Source of the DNA: Chionis minor
Taxonomy: Eukaryota > Chordata > Aves > Charadriiformes > Chionididae
Length of the DNA: 64,000 bases
Reading direction: 5' to 3'
Assembly: GCA_013398295.1 (NCBI GenBank)
Contig: VZSF01011141.1
Coordinates: 89,679 to 153,678 of the forward strand
Shown here: piece by piece, positions 15,601 through 30,134 of the stretch
Numbering within the stretch: the stretch's first letter is position 1
Layout of the letters: each line of letters opens with the position of its first letter
Notes under the pieces: model-generated
Seen by the model: only the letters and a program-made list of their open reading frames with translations
What the model was told of the DNA's origin: nothing
Database searches by the model: none
Program-made: the position numbers and the translations under genes

Positions 15601-18600
15601 GGTGTGCCCTGCTATTTTCTCACTGTACGTACACTATTTCTAGCTTCAGCCCTTTCACCTCAACAGCACCAAGAGCACAACAGGATAGGTTTTCTGCCCT
15701 CCAGGTAAGTGATATAAGAAGCTCTTCCCATTTGAATTAATCCAAAAGCACATGATGGAAGTACCAGTTTCCCATGTTTAACAATTTAGGAGGAGGCATG
15801 GTATTGCGTCTCAGAAGTGAGAAGTCCCATTTCCTAAAATGGACCTTGAACCAGGGTGTGCCTGCAGGAACGCACAGGCATCCTGGAACTAGATTTAAGG
15901 TACCTGTAGGTTGCTCTCCCAAAGGAGCTGACATGAACATCCCCAGCCCTGTGCAGGGGCGTGCTAGCAGGGAGCTTGCCTGGTCAAATATGTTACGTGC
16001 TTCTTAGCTAGGTTTGACAATCTGCACTCAATTCTGCTGCAGGAACATCGTTAGCTTGATCGATGCTTATCCTAGTTAACTCTGACAGCAACAGCAAGCA
16101 AGACGTGACGGCTGGGCTTCAGTCTAGGCTCAGCAGACCCACAGGGGACGTGTGGTGCTCGCTTCAGCAGCGAGCCTGTGCAGAAACCACACGTGCAATG
16201 TTCTTCACTATTACTAAGTTTCAGCCAAACACATTTCCCTGTCATGTCATCACACCTTCTGGTGGCAACAGGCTTCCCACCTTTCTTGATATGTGAGACA
16301 AAAGTCTCAGGTCATATGGCACAGGTCATGTTTTGCCTGTCAGTTCCAGAGGTGGGAGGGCAGCAGTGGAGCTTCACTACGGCCATGGACTATCTATTCT
16401 CCCAGATCTTTCTTTTATCTCTCTTCTCCTTGATGACTTAGAACTACTGTATTAGGTGGATGGTGAATGATCAGTCCCTGTTCACTCTCTTTATGCCACT
16501 TGTGATTTATAAAAGCCAGTCAGCTAGAGGAGGGCAAAAGCAATTACCAAGGCACTAAACATCCACAATTAAGTGAAAGGCCAATTTTATTCCATCCCAG
16601 AGTCTTACTTAAGGTTATTTTTTGATCCGGAACAAGAAAGGGCAAAAACGATGTTGGTGAGGACCGAGAGGAGAGCTGGAGGAGCTCTCCCTAAACGACA
16701 CAGATTTCATTACAGCGATAATGCTGCTGAGAGGCACTAGCTGCCATGGATTAAAGGCAACTGATGCTTGTCAAGTGCCGTGAGGAATAAAATTGCTCAC
16801 ATATACAGTGGCTTAGCTGTTCCTTCCAAAAATGTGGTACGTAGCGGAGCACTGAAAAGAACATGCCTCGGTTCCTGCCCCAGCCACCCCAAACGTGAGT
16901 GGCCCAGCTAAGCAGGTGGGGGGTTTTGCTGTCTCTGATACCTCTAAACCACAACTTGCTGCCAGAAATGTTTGGAAGTTTTGCAGCCACCTCCTTTAGC
17001 TCTCTGCCATGCTCCCCTCACAGCTGGCTGCTTCAAGGAGTGATCCTTGTTACATACATTTTGGCAAACACTCAGGTTGCCCAGTGACAATACAGCCAAC
17101 ACATTTGGTGCCCTGTCATGAACCACTCGCTGCCTGACACCTCCTGCTCTCTCACAGGCAGCAGCCGACTTGCTCTGTAGCTGGTGGGGTCTGCGGTGGC
17201 TCTGAGTTTCATGCAGGTGGATGGCCCCTTGTCTCCTGACCCTCTTTGGTGGACAGTGGCCAAGGTGATGCCCATAGAGGGGGTTAGCTTAGGAAGGTGA
17301 GTAGACCCAAAAGTGGTCTGAAGAGCAAGGAGATGACTGGGGTAAGCCTTTGCAAAGAGTCGGGGGCAGAGTATGGAGAAGGAAAACATCTGCAAAGGTG
17401 TATATGAACTCATTAAATGGTTTACTTAAGCCATCGCTCATGGAGCTGCACAATGTTTGGCAGCTGCAATTGCCATTGGTATCAGGTGATTCACGAGCAA
17501 TGCACGACTTTCTGGGAAGAGACTCTTTTTGTTTCCTGTCGCCTGGCCCCTGACCCGGTCCATCAGCAAAGGTGAAGCTCCCGGTGGTGTGCTCGGGGCT
17601 GTGCACCGCGGCTCCGGGCTATTATGTGCCCTTATCTCCTGGAGCAGCAGGATGTGTGATGGCCGTGCTCCCCTCTGGAAAAGCACATTGAGGCCTGCAA
17701 TTGCATTATTCATGGAAAAATACAACCTTCCAGCAACTGAACCAATATACATAGCCTGCGGCTCTGCTACATGACCCGCTCCTTTTATAGGATGAGGTGT
17801 CAAGGTGAAGCCATGTTAAGACCTTGGGATAACGGGTTAAGTAAGGCTTCAACCTGACACTGAGAGAGATGGTGCAGCTCTCAGGGAAGAAAAGTTGGCT
17901 GCAACATTGCCACGGGGAACCATGAGGGGGGCTGTGGGAGGCCTCAGATTGCTGCAGGGGAAAGCCAGTTTTGGTGCTCCTTTTGGGATACCCCTGTCGC
18001 TAGGTGTGTGAGAGACATGGGGGCGATCTAACAACTGCTGCTGCCACCCCTGGCTCTGATGATTTATATGTTGCATAGCATATCACAGTGAATTTGATAT
18101 TGGCCAGCAGCAATACCACTCGCACTTGAGATGAGACGACAGCTTGCTGAGCACAGCCTCCAAGCCCCAAGGAAGAGGTCGGGTAATGGAGGGCACGGCA
18201 CTGCAGCAAAAGCGGTGCCTCGCTGAGTGTGTCCCTAATGAGAGAAGTTGTGGCTGCAATCACAGACTAGATGCCCACGTGGCAGAAGTGGGGAGGCAGA
18301 AGAAGTGCCACAGGCAGGGGCATCTGCCAGTATACTGCAAAGTGTTACAGACTTCAGAGCAGCCACAGGGTTAGTCCTAGATCTGGATTAATGTATCTTG
18401 CCTCAAAACATCCTCTCAGATCCTCATTTACTGAGCTAGTGACAGGAAAGAAGGAGCACAGAATCTAATTTCAAATCCTTATTTTAATTTGCTCTCTTAT
18501 TAATGAATATTCCACTTTTTATTTGTGGCCTAACCACCTCAGAATACTCTTTGGTGTATTTATTTTGGTATGATGTAACTTTTCTAAGCTATCCTTCCTG

Positions 18601-20589
18601 GTCTGAACACTTTAGTACAGAATTAAATTGATTTCTATCAGAAAAATGCTCCACTCCCAAAGCAGAAATCTGTGTGAGAAGTTTCTCCAAAGTGGTTCAA
18701 TACAAACAGTTAGTCCAGAATGATTAGCTGGCCAAATTCATCACATGGTTAAGTCCCTAGTGAACTTCTTGAACTGAAATTATCCTGCTCTTCCCTGTAG
18801 TCGCCTTTGTAAAAATATTGTGCTGGTGACCTCTAGTGGAATAAAAATACACATCTTTTAAAATCGCTGAAAAAAATCCCCATTAAAAGCAGTGGATTCT
18901 CCCCAGCCCCCACCAGCCCAACTGTATTAATCTGAACTCCATAAAACAGGAGCTTATTTTGCTTGTCTATGCTCAAAAACCACAAATTAACAATATGAAA
19001 CCTGCTTCTGTGAGCTCATCGTTCCCATGGATTTGTGCTATGGTGAAGATTCTGTTATCATTATTAACAGTGACACTGGTGTACCACATTTAATCGTGGA
19101 GTCTAAGCGAAGGGGAAGAGCCGGGAATGGGCAACTCCCTCCTCACATCTAAATCCCACGCCGGGTCTGCTGTTGTTCATCCCTGTCACCAGGAGGTGGA
19201 GAATGTGAGGGCAGTTGGTGTCTCAAAGGTGGACCCTCAATGGGCACCTGGTAAGTCACACTACTTATTGATAAAGTTGCCCACTGCTTTGTGCTGGGTA
19301 CCTTGTTTCGGGGTTCTTGTCATCTTACTGAACTTTGACAGCTTTGGTTGAAATTAAGGGGGGGAAAAAAAAGTAAAAGAAGAGCTGTTCTGAGGTGAAT
19401 GTCAATAGCTGCTGCAAGTACCCATGCTGTAGCTGGCCACAGGCTACTGACGACTACATGCATACCAACCCAGTTAATATACGTAACCGAAGAGCTAGGA
19501 ATGGCTTTTTTCCTTCCATTCATAAATGTATGAGGTGACCGCAGTAGTTGCCCATGGCTATAAAAAATGCTACTTGGCAGTAACTGTAGAACTGTGCCTT
19601 GCTTTTTTGGGGCGCTTTGAGCACTGACTAATTCCTGCCATCTTTCCTTCTAGTTGAGCATCCTGTTCTGGGCTCTCTGGTTGCCTACTCAGCTGCTTTT
19701 CATGTTTGCTGGATAGAACAGAAGCCTGGTACAACACCCTGCTTTTCCAGTCCCTGACCTCCCCTTTGCCCTGGCTTTGAAAACCTCACTCCAGCCCTAT
19801 CCATTGTGATCAGCAGGTCCGCTGCATTTCAGACCTGCTTGCGGCAAAACTCAGTGCAGTGTTCCTTCCACAAATGATGCTAGGAGGAAAATCTGCTTTT
19901 GCCAGACCTTAAAAATATATTTACTTTCAAAAACAATACTGTCAGAATTTCTCCCCCATTCTGCCTTGTACCAATCACTTGAAATTTAGCAAGAGCAACC
20001 TTTGTGCCAAGTATGTATGCTTTCCTGTTCCTGCAAAAACCTATTTAGGTTTGGTTAAATCAGGAGATAGGATATGTACAGACATACTAGAGCTCAAAAG
20101 CTGAAGTCTGTAAAGGTGCTGTCCTCAGCAAGTTTGTCCTTCCTTCCCAGTTCCTGGTGCCCAAGAGGCTGCACCTTGACCTTCTCTCTCCTTAGGAGAA
20201 GAGCCATGCCCCCATCCAGCCACCCCAGGCAGGTTTGAACTGAACGGGGCCCAACAAGTGCCCCATCCTGGAGCCAGATGGAAGCTGAGCTCCAACCCCA
20301 GCCTGTGACACAGAACTGCTACCTGATGCTGGGGCAGTCCCTTACACCAGATTTTCCATTGTAGTTTGTTCATTTGCAGATGCGTTGCTTCTTAAACGCT
20401 TAGAAAACAATTATGGTGGGAAATCTACTTAAATAATTATTTACAAATCACTGTTAAAATGGAAGAAAGTCCATTGTTGTTTCCAAAATGGTCTGCCTTG
20501 CATCTGTTTCTCTTTTGTGCTTTCTGCTCCATCACTCATGTCATTAGCAGATGTGCGTATTAAATTTGTGTGGGAGACCACTAACAACA
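12621..20589. other. Intergenic DNA
   Basis: About 8 kb without a supported gene. Composition alternates between AT-rich stretches and moderately GC-rich stretches (17.1-18.4 kb). The open frames here overlap on both strands, lack recognisable domains and show no exon-like boundaries with family support. No tRNA or other RNA gene was recognised. Confidence 0.55.
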
Positions 20590-21300
20590 CCAGGCTCACA
20601 GGAGGGCAGAAGACTGGCAAATTAGTGTAGTGAGTTGAAAAAAATGTGGGAAATAATTCAGTTAGGAGGACCACAAAGGTTTACATTTATGTAAGAGTAA
20701 TTGATTACAAAATTACAAGACGTGACCTGGCAGAAAAGGAACTGGGGCTATAGTGTACCCCAAGTTATTAATAAGCACATTGGCACTGTTGTGAAGAAAT
20801 ATGAGGACTGAACCTGGGACTTTAAGTAGAAAAGTAACACATAGGAGGCACAGAGAAATTTTTTTTGCCTTACTCACACTCCTGAGGCCTCTGCTGATGT
20901 TTTGTGTCCCATTCTGGGCAGCGTTCCCTGAAGAGAGGTGTGAGCCAGCGAGGGCTCCAGAGGCCAGCAGCAGATATTCAACGTCTTCAAAGAGCAGAGG
21001 AATATACCGTTCTTCATGTCCTCTGTGGACAAAGCAAGGAAAGATGGACTAGTTGTAGTAGAGAGGGTTTAGTCTAAACACCGGTCTAACAATGAGCATA
21101 ATTAGGCACTGGAAGAGAGCTGCCTCAGAAAACAGTGAAATCTGTTTTTAGAGACTGTTAAGAAGAGGTTAGACTGGAACAATTTAGATACAGGGATACC
21201 CAGGGAAGACTGATAGAACTGACCTTTTCTTAGGGCAGGAAGACAGACTAAATGGCCTACAGAAGATGCTGTCAGACTTATTTTTTCTCTTTGTATGATC
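20590..21300 (+). mobile_element. Ancient CR1/L3-like LINE fossil
   Basis: Degenerate but co-linear resemblance to the 3' half of an old amniote CR1/L3-type LINE. Pieces resembling CTGTGTCCCATTCTGGGCA (the end of the reverse transcriptase ORF, near 20901) are followed by a tail resembling GACTAAATGGCCTACAGAAG (near 21245). Many substitutions and indels leave no intact frame. The family is assigned from memory of these consensus patterns, so borders are approximate. Confidence 0.6.
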
Positions 21301-24300
21301 TGAGAGCCTGAAGCTTTATTTTCAGTGATGTTCAAGACTCCCAAGTGTGAACACAGTCAGTGGTAACTGCCTTCATATGTAAGACTTGTTTAATACTAAA
21401 TGACAAGGACAGATCCTAGGTTTCTCAGATTGAGCATCCAAATTTAAGGGATGTTTTTGGACTTAAAATTATACATCCCTGTTCCTCAACCCCCATGTAG
21501 AGATCATGCTATCCACTCATCTTACTGGCATTCAGGCTTACAAAATTTTTATGTATAACAGTAACACCTAGCATTTTATAGAGAAAATGTTAACGGTATC
21601 TCCAGGATGGATTATCTCCATTTCCAAGGTTAGGACCATAGGCTGGAATAAACCAAACAAAACCAAAATATTGACTAGCACTGTAGGTTATAAGGGCAGC
21701 AGCAATAGCTGTGGGTTTGCAGTCTGAGCTCTGCTGTAACACAAACCTCCAAATGATTATTAACTAAACATTATCTGCTCTGTGCGCTAAACAAAATGAG
21801 GGCGTGTGAAAGAAACTGTATGCAATAAAGAAATTAAACAATGTATTGTGCACATGCACAAAGGAGCTGAGTTACAGAGGCATGAATACTTTCTGTTTCT
21901 GGGATTTCCTAACATCCACATAACTGCCTTTTGTAATCGTGTCTCTAGGTGCCCTTGGGCATGAAATAAACCGATGTGGTATGCAAACATGAAGAACACA
22001 TCTATAAGACTAATCAAGACAAACCTGTCTTATCATCAGGAGACTCAGCCTAAACAGGAGAAGCCATTTGCTTCCTTTCCCTGCTCAGTTAAGGGGGCCG
22101 AAGCGGGGGCACAACACAAGCTGTTGCTGAGACAGCTGTGAGTTCCCCCCACCTACCTCTTTCCCAGGGTGGTGCAGCCCACGCAGGAGCCGTGTCTGCG
22201 GGGACGCAGGGTGACCCCTGGCCCAGCGGGCTGTCCAGAGGTGTCTCCCCTCTGCACTCACAGCAACCTACAGCCATCAAACCTCAATTTGATCCACCAG
22301 TCACTTGGAAACAAAGCCGGAGGAGAGGGGTGGAGTGACGCAGGAGGTCTCCGAAAGCAGCCATGCCGAATCTGAGCGTGAACCACCGCTGTACTGCTGC
22401 CATTGCAGCCTGTGCAGCTCCTGCAGGCTCCTGCAGAGCCCATGCGTTGGCTGCAAGCCCATGCGTTGCACCTGGCCAGCTGCAGTTACCATGTAGAGCA
22501 ACACGGTGCAGTGTAGCTCCACTACTTTTTCTCCAAGAAGCTGCCTCCAAATCCCACTTGCCCCTTGTCACTCGTTATCTGGCAGGAAGCGGGAATCTGA
22601 CAAAGAAGAGGCTGAGACTTGGACGAGGAAGGTGGCTCTGCTCTTGGCCCCAAGCTCCCAACGCCTCCAAACAGACATGGGCGATCAGGAGATGAGCTCA
22701 GAGGAACACCGCTGCAGCTATGTCCCCCAGCCCTCACTGCTCTGTTTGCCACCAGCGTCCGTGTCACTTGGCAAGGAGGATTTCAGGTGAATGAAGTGAT
22801 TTCCAGCTGTGCTCAGGCCATCCCTTCTCCCTGGTAAATTGAAAACTGGACTGTCAGAGGAGTGGTGCACAGGTGCTGCACAGCTGAGCATGGTCCCTGG
22901 GGTATGTGCCCACCTGTCAATGGTGCAAGGTCTGGACTCTTCCAACTACCCTGTGGTCATAATCCTGGAGGATTAAGTCTCTTTCATCCATAAAATTGCC
23001 TCTTCTCCTCCATTTTAATGCCATGTATGTTCAAGCTGAAGATGACATGTTTAACACTTCACATGCTTTTCAGAAAACAAAAGTCAAGTGACTGGCTTAG
23101 AAAACATGGTTTTGAAAAATAAAAAATGATTAGTTATTTACATTCATGTTCTCATTCTTGAGTTCCTATGAATGAAGCTCAACTAACTCAGGCTTTCAAG
23201 TTTTTACAACTGAGAGGGTGGGTTGTACAGATGTGATAATCATAAGACTACAGGAATTATATGCTTTAACAGGTTGCCTCTCATTTCAGTGGCATGTATC
23301 CAAGAGCTTGAGAGCTGGCCCAAGCGTATTTGCTTTTAGAATTTGCAAGGGAGGCAAATCCTCAACAATAAATACGGATATATATGTCTAAATATGTTGT
23401 TACTCACAAAAAACTCTAAACCACAGGGAGAGCCATCTAAAAGTCAGACGTCTTGCAGCAAACTGGGACTTTCTTCAGAAGGGAATAGAAGGCCTGAGCT
23501 TCCCTCCTTGCTGCTGTAGCTGCTCTGCCCCCTGGGAGGGCTGAGGGAGAGGAGAAGACGTGGTCAGAGAACTGGGAGTAAGAAAGCATTCCGTGTATGC
23601 AGTAGTGGGGGGTGAAGGCACAATCACTGCGTACAACTGAAATTTCCCAGCTGTCCAACAGGAGAGGGCAGACATCCACTGCAAAAAGTCAAGGTGTGAT
23701 TCAGGAGAGTCACCCACAGCGAAGAAGAGACATTTCTTTGGGCAGCAGAGTGCGTATTGGTCGGTACCTAGGAAAGGGTAAGATTTGGACAACGTGGAGG
23801 AGCATGAAGGAAATGTTTGAATTTCCCTCTCTAGGAGAAAGGAAGTTGAAGGCAGTGCGAAAATTCTCCACCAGTTTCCCTGAAAGTCAATGAGACTGGT
23901 GTGATCTTTCTGTGGTGAGGATGGAGAAGGAAAACAGGTCTTTCACTTTCCCAGAGAAGCCAGGAAGAGACTAGCAAGTTCCTTTACTCTCATAAAAGTA
24001 GCTGCAACAAAGCAGCCACGCTAATGCTGCTCTGGACTTTCTGATTACTTTTTGTGTTACGAAAATAACCTTCAGACAAGCCAGTAACTCCTGCCTGTTG
24101 ACCCCACATGCACAAAAAGCTTTCTTGTGTGCTATGTCCATGGCAGGAAAGTCCTTACTGAGAGCGAAACTTTATGACAGCTAACTACAAAACCATGCTT
24201 TGCCCACACCTCTGTGACAAGACTTGAAGCTAAAAGCTGTATGGGAAGGCGAAAGCATTGTGTGGACCCTGTTTGCTGTGAACCCAATCCCAGACACCCC

Positions 24301-25238
24301 TTCCTTGGGGACATTCCTGCTCAGAGGCAGCACGGTGGCTCTTCAGGGCACTGCGTGCATCTCCTGCACAGCACAGTCTGTACCACTGACAGCCCCATTG
24401 GCTTTTGCCAGTGCCTATTTCACCAGTGTGAATGAAAACAACTAATGCTTCAGTGATTAGTCTGAAACACAGAGGTTTAAGCCAAACTGAGCAGCACAGA
24501 GCCTGAATCTGAATGAGAAGGGAGGGAGAAGGGTGTCTGCTGAATGGAGTTGCTCATAGGCTGGCAGCCCAAGCCGTCGAGAAGCCAAATGAGTGCACCA
24601 GGACTATTGTAATCTCCAGAGAGGTCCAAGTCCTGCTGCCAACATCTCTTGTTTCACAGAAGTAACTCAGCGAAGCAGCCACGCTGGGATGGCAGGGATC
24701 TTGGTGACGGGTGGCAGCTGCCTCCTCGCAAGGCTGTGTCCGCCCGTGCCAGTAGCAGGAAGGGAGGCATCATCAGCCCCCAGGCTGCAGACCTCAGCAG
24801 CTCGGGGAAGTCATTCCTAAAAATCACACGGGTAATCTACACAGAAAGTTACAGGAGAGGGCTTGCTGCTACCCTGGAGATCACTAAATCAGCTTTGCCA
24901 GAGGTGATATGTACCTTGGACTTTTAAAAAAGCAAATAAAACTGAAGAGCAAATGCCAGCTCCTGAACCACAGAGGGCTGCAACCGGCGCCAAGTGCTTT
25001 TGGAGAGTGTGTGGCAGGGATCCGCTCCCGGGCCACAGCCCCACCAAAGTTTTTCTCTCTGGGGATGTCCCCAGGGTCCAACGGGTGCATGCTTAGCCGA
25101 TCCCTGGCGGATAACAAAGCAGCTACTACCCACAGAGCCACAATCTGTCTTGGGGAGCTACATCCGACAGTGTGAGGGGGCAGAGAACTGGCAGCCAAAC
25201 AGCCTTTGCTCCCTTCTCATAGTGACTGGGAGAAAATA

Positions 25239-25281
25239 TCTCTCTCTCTCTCTTTTTTTTTCTTTTTATTTATTTTTTTTT
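25239..25281. repeat. (TC)n / T-rich microsatellite
   Basis: Seven TC units followed by a T-rich run with a few A and C interruptions. Confidence 0.9.
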
Positions 25282-28200
25282 AAAGTGGGAAGCAAACAGT
25301 TTGCTTCTCAGCCTCCCTGCCAGCAAAGTGCATACCTGCCCCGTGGGGCTGGTGCAGTGGGGCAAGGAAGCTGGCACCTCCCTGTCAAAGTGCTGCCAGT
25401 GTATTATTTCCCCTACCTGTATTTTGAAAGACTGGATTTTGGTAAGTACAGAGGCTGGGACAACCAGCTGGGGAGCTGGGGAAGAGGAAACTTGCTTTTC
25501 TGTTCAAGGAGAGAGGTGGAGGCAGTGGCAGCCCTGCTGCCTGCCCACACTATGGCACCTCCTCCTGTTCTCCTCCTCCTCCCACCTGCTCTGCCAGATT
25601 CCCACTGGGCATCTGCCAGAGGTAGCTACTGACTTCCAGCTCCTTTGAGAGGCCAGCTTGAGGGACCAAATTTCCCCTGGACACCTCCAAACATCTACTG
25701 TCCATTGAAGACTGTCATTGCTACCTGTTAACAAACCTAAATGAGAAGTATTCTGGGGAACCGATGACTTAAAGCTTTTATCCCATCACAGGATCATACA
25801 CTGCTTATTCCTTTGCACCCACTAGATGAACAGAAAATGATCTCTGCGCTGCAGGCTGGTTTTGATTCCAGCTTGCCTGCAACAATCTGAAAAACTTGAT
25901 GGACTTTGGAAAGCTTACCCAGACATTTGGTATTAACGAATGCATGTAAAACTGCTTTCAGGTTGCCAGCTGAGGTCAAAAACCAGCAAGAAGTCGAAGC
26001 ACAGCGTTAATGACATTTAGTTGTTTATTTTTGCAACAACAAGATTTTCAGGAGAAAACAAAACACTTTCTCAGTGGAAATAATTAAAACCATGAAAATG
26101 ACTGCATTTCCTGTCTGACTGACATATTCCATGCGGGAGAAAATGTTTCCCAGCAACAACAAAAAAATACATTTCAGCAGCTCACATTTTTCTTAGCAAT
26201 GTACATCCCTTTCCTTAATTGGAACAGGCAAAGGGAATTTCAGCTTACACATTTTCAACAATTCATTACATGAGGAAAAGAGCAAAACCCTTTTTCCACT
26301 GAGCAGTGATCTAAAGGGCTTCCATTTTTGGCACCTTGTTTGGAAATTCCTAAAAACCTCCTGATTTCAGGCAGTGGGTGACATTACTAAGTGGCTGCTC
26401 CAGGCCCAGCCCGTGCTATGGAACCGCACATTGGCAGGCGCTGCACCACGTAGGTGACAGTGCACTTACGGTGGAAGCAAAGCGAGAAATCAGGGCCACG
26501 CAGTCACTGCTCCCACCCCGTCTCTCTTTCTAAGACACTGCCTCGAGTTCAGCCCGTGCCAGTGAAATAGCTGGTTGAAATGACTCCAATCACACAAAGC
26601 AGTGTCCTGGATACTAATAAAGACATTTGAAATTTAGCTCTGATACACCTCTTACTGTTTCATACTGTTTTTTCTCCACTGATTCCAGAAAGTTTTGTCA
26701 AAAGCAGTTAAGAAAGAAATCAAGCCCAGAAAAAATTCAGTTTGAGTAGAGAAACCACTTTGCCGTTTCCCAGCAGATAATAAGCAGGATAAAATTTAAG
26801 GCATTGTTACTAAACTTTCTGGCTTTCGTTCACCACTGCCTCCTGATTTTATTTCACGTGGACATCTTTGTTTCAAATGTATGGGCCTGCTGTTTCTATG
26901 GTTTGCTAAAAAATGGTATGTGTGAAATAGCTGAAGCAAACAGGAAGGAACAGCGTGTGATGGCAAAACACACGTGTTGTTCAGTAAATATTACAAGTGG
27001 CCCCTCAGGTTACCCAGAAGCTAGAAAACCTTTCCTTTTATTTGATGGAAAGTCTATACTGCCATGAAAGTAAAAATCTGAACTAAAATTCAGGTTTTAA
27101 TTGCATTTTCTGAGATCAGTTCTTTCTGCATTGTATTTTCCAACTTCCCATTCTTAACTTCAGTTTGGTTTTCAAAACATAACTCTTAAAGTTGCTGACT
27201 CTGGCCACATTGTGTTTCTGAAGAGTACTTGTAAAGAAGATGCTAACAGAAGAGAAGTAGGAATAAGTATTTGTGCAGCGAATCAGTAGGTGTTTTTCAG
27301 GCCCTAGAGGGAGTTGTGAAGTGCAGTGAGCTCTGGACTGTATCTATTATTTGTTCTATCAAAAGAGGTCAATAACTTTTCTAAACAACTTTTTTAAATT
27401 CAGAGAAAAATACATTGGTATAAATCAGTGCCTCTCAAAGAGTAAGAGCAAAAGGCAAAGAGAATGACTTAGCAAGAGACCACGGAACTCAGAATGAAGA
27501 AACTTGTGTTCTCATTTCTGTCATGTACTTGCTATATGTCATCAGACTATATTATTTGTGTACTGACTGAGTATTATCCATTTATTGATGTATTTAGAGT
27601 TTATTCATTTGCAAAATGACACAAAGACATAGCCTAAATATTGTTCATTAAATTTATCTTACAAGAAGCATCTTTGCAAAGCTGACTCCTAAATTACAAT
27701 TCATTTGCCACACAACAGTAACAACAATTATCTTCTCTATATTCCCACTTCCTCAAGAATGGATCATTTAACTTTCTTGAGATAGCGCTCTCTGTCTTTT
27801 TCATCTAGTTTTCATTGCTCTGTGGCTGGAATTTTGGCACATTTTCCCCCTTGTGTGTGGGTGTCAATGCATCAACATTAATGGGAAAGGTTACTTGTGC
27901 TTTTTTAGATTGGTACTTTTTTTCTGGAATAAATGGTACATTTTTCTTGGGGCTTTTGCTCTGTTTCTTTCTTTCCTCTCCATGTCTTTTTCCTTCTCTC
28001 ATTCTCCCAATCTCCCTCACATTCTCCTGTGCTGGCTATCTTATGAACCTCTTCAAAAAACAGTGAACAATTAGTTCTGAGAGCAAAGCTCAGCGATCAC
28101 AGATGCAGGCAACGTAACTCAGCTGGTATAGCAAGAAAATCCTCTCCGTAGTTTTTCTGCAAAGCTTTATTTCCGTATTTTACAATAAATTAATTGGGAC

Positions 28201-30106
28201 AGTTCCACCATCTTTCTGAGAGTCATAAAATCTGCAGGGAAATAAGACGACCTTCTTCACTCCAACTCTGATAAAAGCGGCGCATGAAAATAGTTTCAGA
28301 AAGCTCTTCAGCTCTTGATTCATTCCTGTTGGCTTAATGGCAACTTCTCTGTCTCTCCACAACTCCAAATCTGAGTTATTAGATGTCTAGAAACACAGAC
28401 AAATACAAATCATGATCAGAGCATTTAGGAGAAATGCCCACCCCAGCCTCACAGGTTTTCCAGGCAGATTATTCAGCAATTTAATGTGAATATCTTATTT
28501 TCTTTTTTTCCAGCCTAATCATGCATTTAACTATAAACTGCTTGGTCAGTTTTGAAAGCAAGGAATTGACAAAATAGCAGAAAAGATCATTTCTTGCCAG
28601 CTACACTTGGACAAAACCGGCAGGGGAATCTCATGATAGTGTTACACTCATACCCCTGGCTTGTCTCCTGACCGTCTCCTGCTTTTGGCTTTTTTATCCT
28701 TTCCATTCTTCCTTCCCCTGAGGCACATGACCCCTCTGCCCAGCCTCAAACAGCACAGTTGTGGAGCTGGGGCTTGTCTTCTTCGCAGCGTCAACAAGTT
28801 GTTTGCCTACCTGGTGTTTTGGAGCTTTTTGCTTTCTGGAACGTCTCTCCCCACCCTCCTGGGTTTCAGCAGGACTCCCTTCCCAGGCGGCAGGGTGAGG
28901 GGCGGAGGGGTTGCAATCCCTTCCCATCCTGCAAACCCTCCGGCACCCCCCCTTGCCCCCAGCTCTGACTGACCCCTCTCACTCCCGGGCAGACGGTGTG
29001 AGCCAAGATGTTGTTTTAACAGCATACGCAGGCAAGGCAGCGACAGGGAAAGAACAGGGAACGAGGAAGGAGCGAAGCACATTCCCTTTTTCCTCTCCTC
29101 ATCCCGTTCATGCCTGTTGTACTGGAGTTTTGTTTGTTTGCTCGCTTCTTTATTTATTTCTGCTGGGAAGCAGCTGCAGGACTGTGGGAGCAGGGCCCCG
29201 CGGCCACCAGCAAGTGTTTCACAGTCGCTGTGTTTCGCGAGATCTTTACGATCGCCTTGGCTGCAGAACCAGCACAGGCTGTTTGCTTTCCCTCCCTCTG
29301 TTTGCTTTCATTGGCTGGAACCGGCCTTTTTCCAGTTCCTTCCTTTTCTGGGATGCCAGTTACTGCCAGTTAACACCAATAACATCCATGCCTCAGCTTT
29401 TCACCCACAGTTGTGAAAAGAGATTCTCCCACCTGCTGAGCTGTGGCTTGTCACTATCAGCTGGCGACCGATGATGCCGCAAAGCATCCCTCACACCAAT
29501 GCCATGCCGAGCAGCAGATTTCAGGATACAATATTTCTCATTTTTACTTATGGGGAAATTTTTCCCTAAGACCTCACATAAAGAAACATTTATCGCACTG
29601 ACACGGTGGTTTTAGCATGGGGTGTAACTTAGGGAACAGGTCGAAGCCCAGGAAGCTCCCTGGTCCCTCTGCAGACCCACAGCTCAGCGTGGCAAGGGTG
29701 TACAGCCCTCTGGACAGCCCATATGCGAGTCCCCAGAATAACAGCGTTTTCCTTTATTTTTTGTCTGGCCATTATGGTTTGTGCTGTGTACTGGCTGCTT
29801 TACCATCTGTGAAGGCTACGTACCTCCTGCGGTCACCACAGGGGGCAAAGTTAAGCCATTGGTGTGTTGCAGCTGGCATAGATACCGTGAAATAAAGGCA
29901 GAACTAGGGAGGAAAAATGGGTTGTTTGGCCTTTATTTTCAGGAGAAGATTGCTCTGCTGGATTTCTGAGTGAACAAGTAGGTAAACATTTAAAAATCAG
30001 TCTAGGCTCTGGCTTCTGAGGGGAATGTAGGTAGCACTGAACTCCAGGTTTAAACGCAGCTAAAAGAAATCCTACTGCTTGTCTAAAATATCTTTTTTTC
30101 CCTATT

Positions 30107-30134
30107 AAAAAAAAAAAAGGAAAAGAAAGAAAGA
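30107..30134. repeat. A-rich / GAAA simple repeat
   Basis: A run of 12 adenines followed by GGAAAAGAAAGAAAGAA. Confidence 0.85.

Noticed and set aside
22430..22470. Repeated GCCCATGCGTTG, 12 bp, twice within 31 bp
   Set aside because: Too short and isolated to support a functional repeat or array.
24994..25632. 212-codon open frame
   Set aside because: It runs through a TC/T-rich simple repeat, has no recognisable domain and no support from neighbours.
28911..29474. 187-codon open frame in a GC-richer stretch
   Set aside because: No family resemblance, low-complexity composition, and overlapping frames of similar length.
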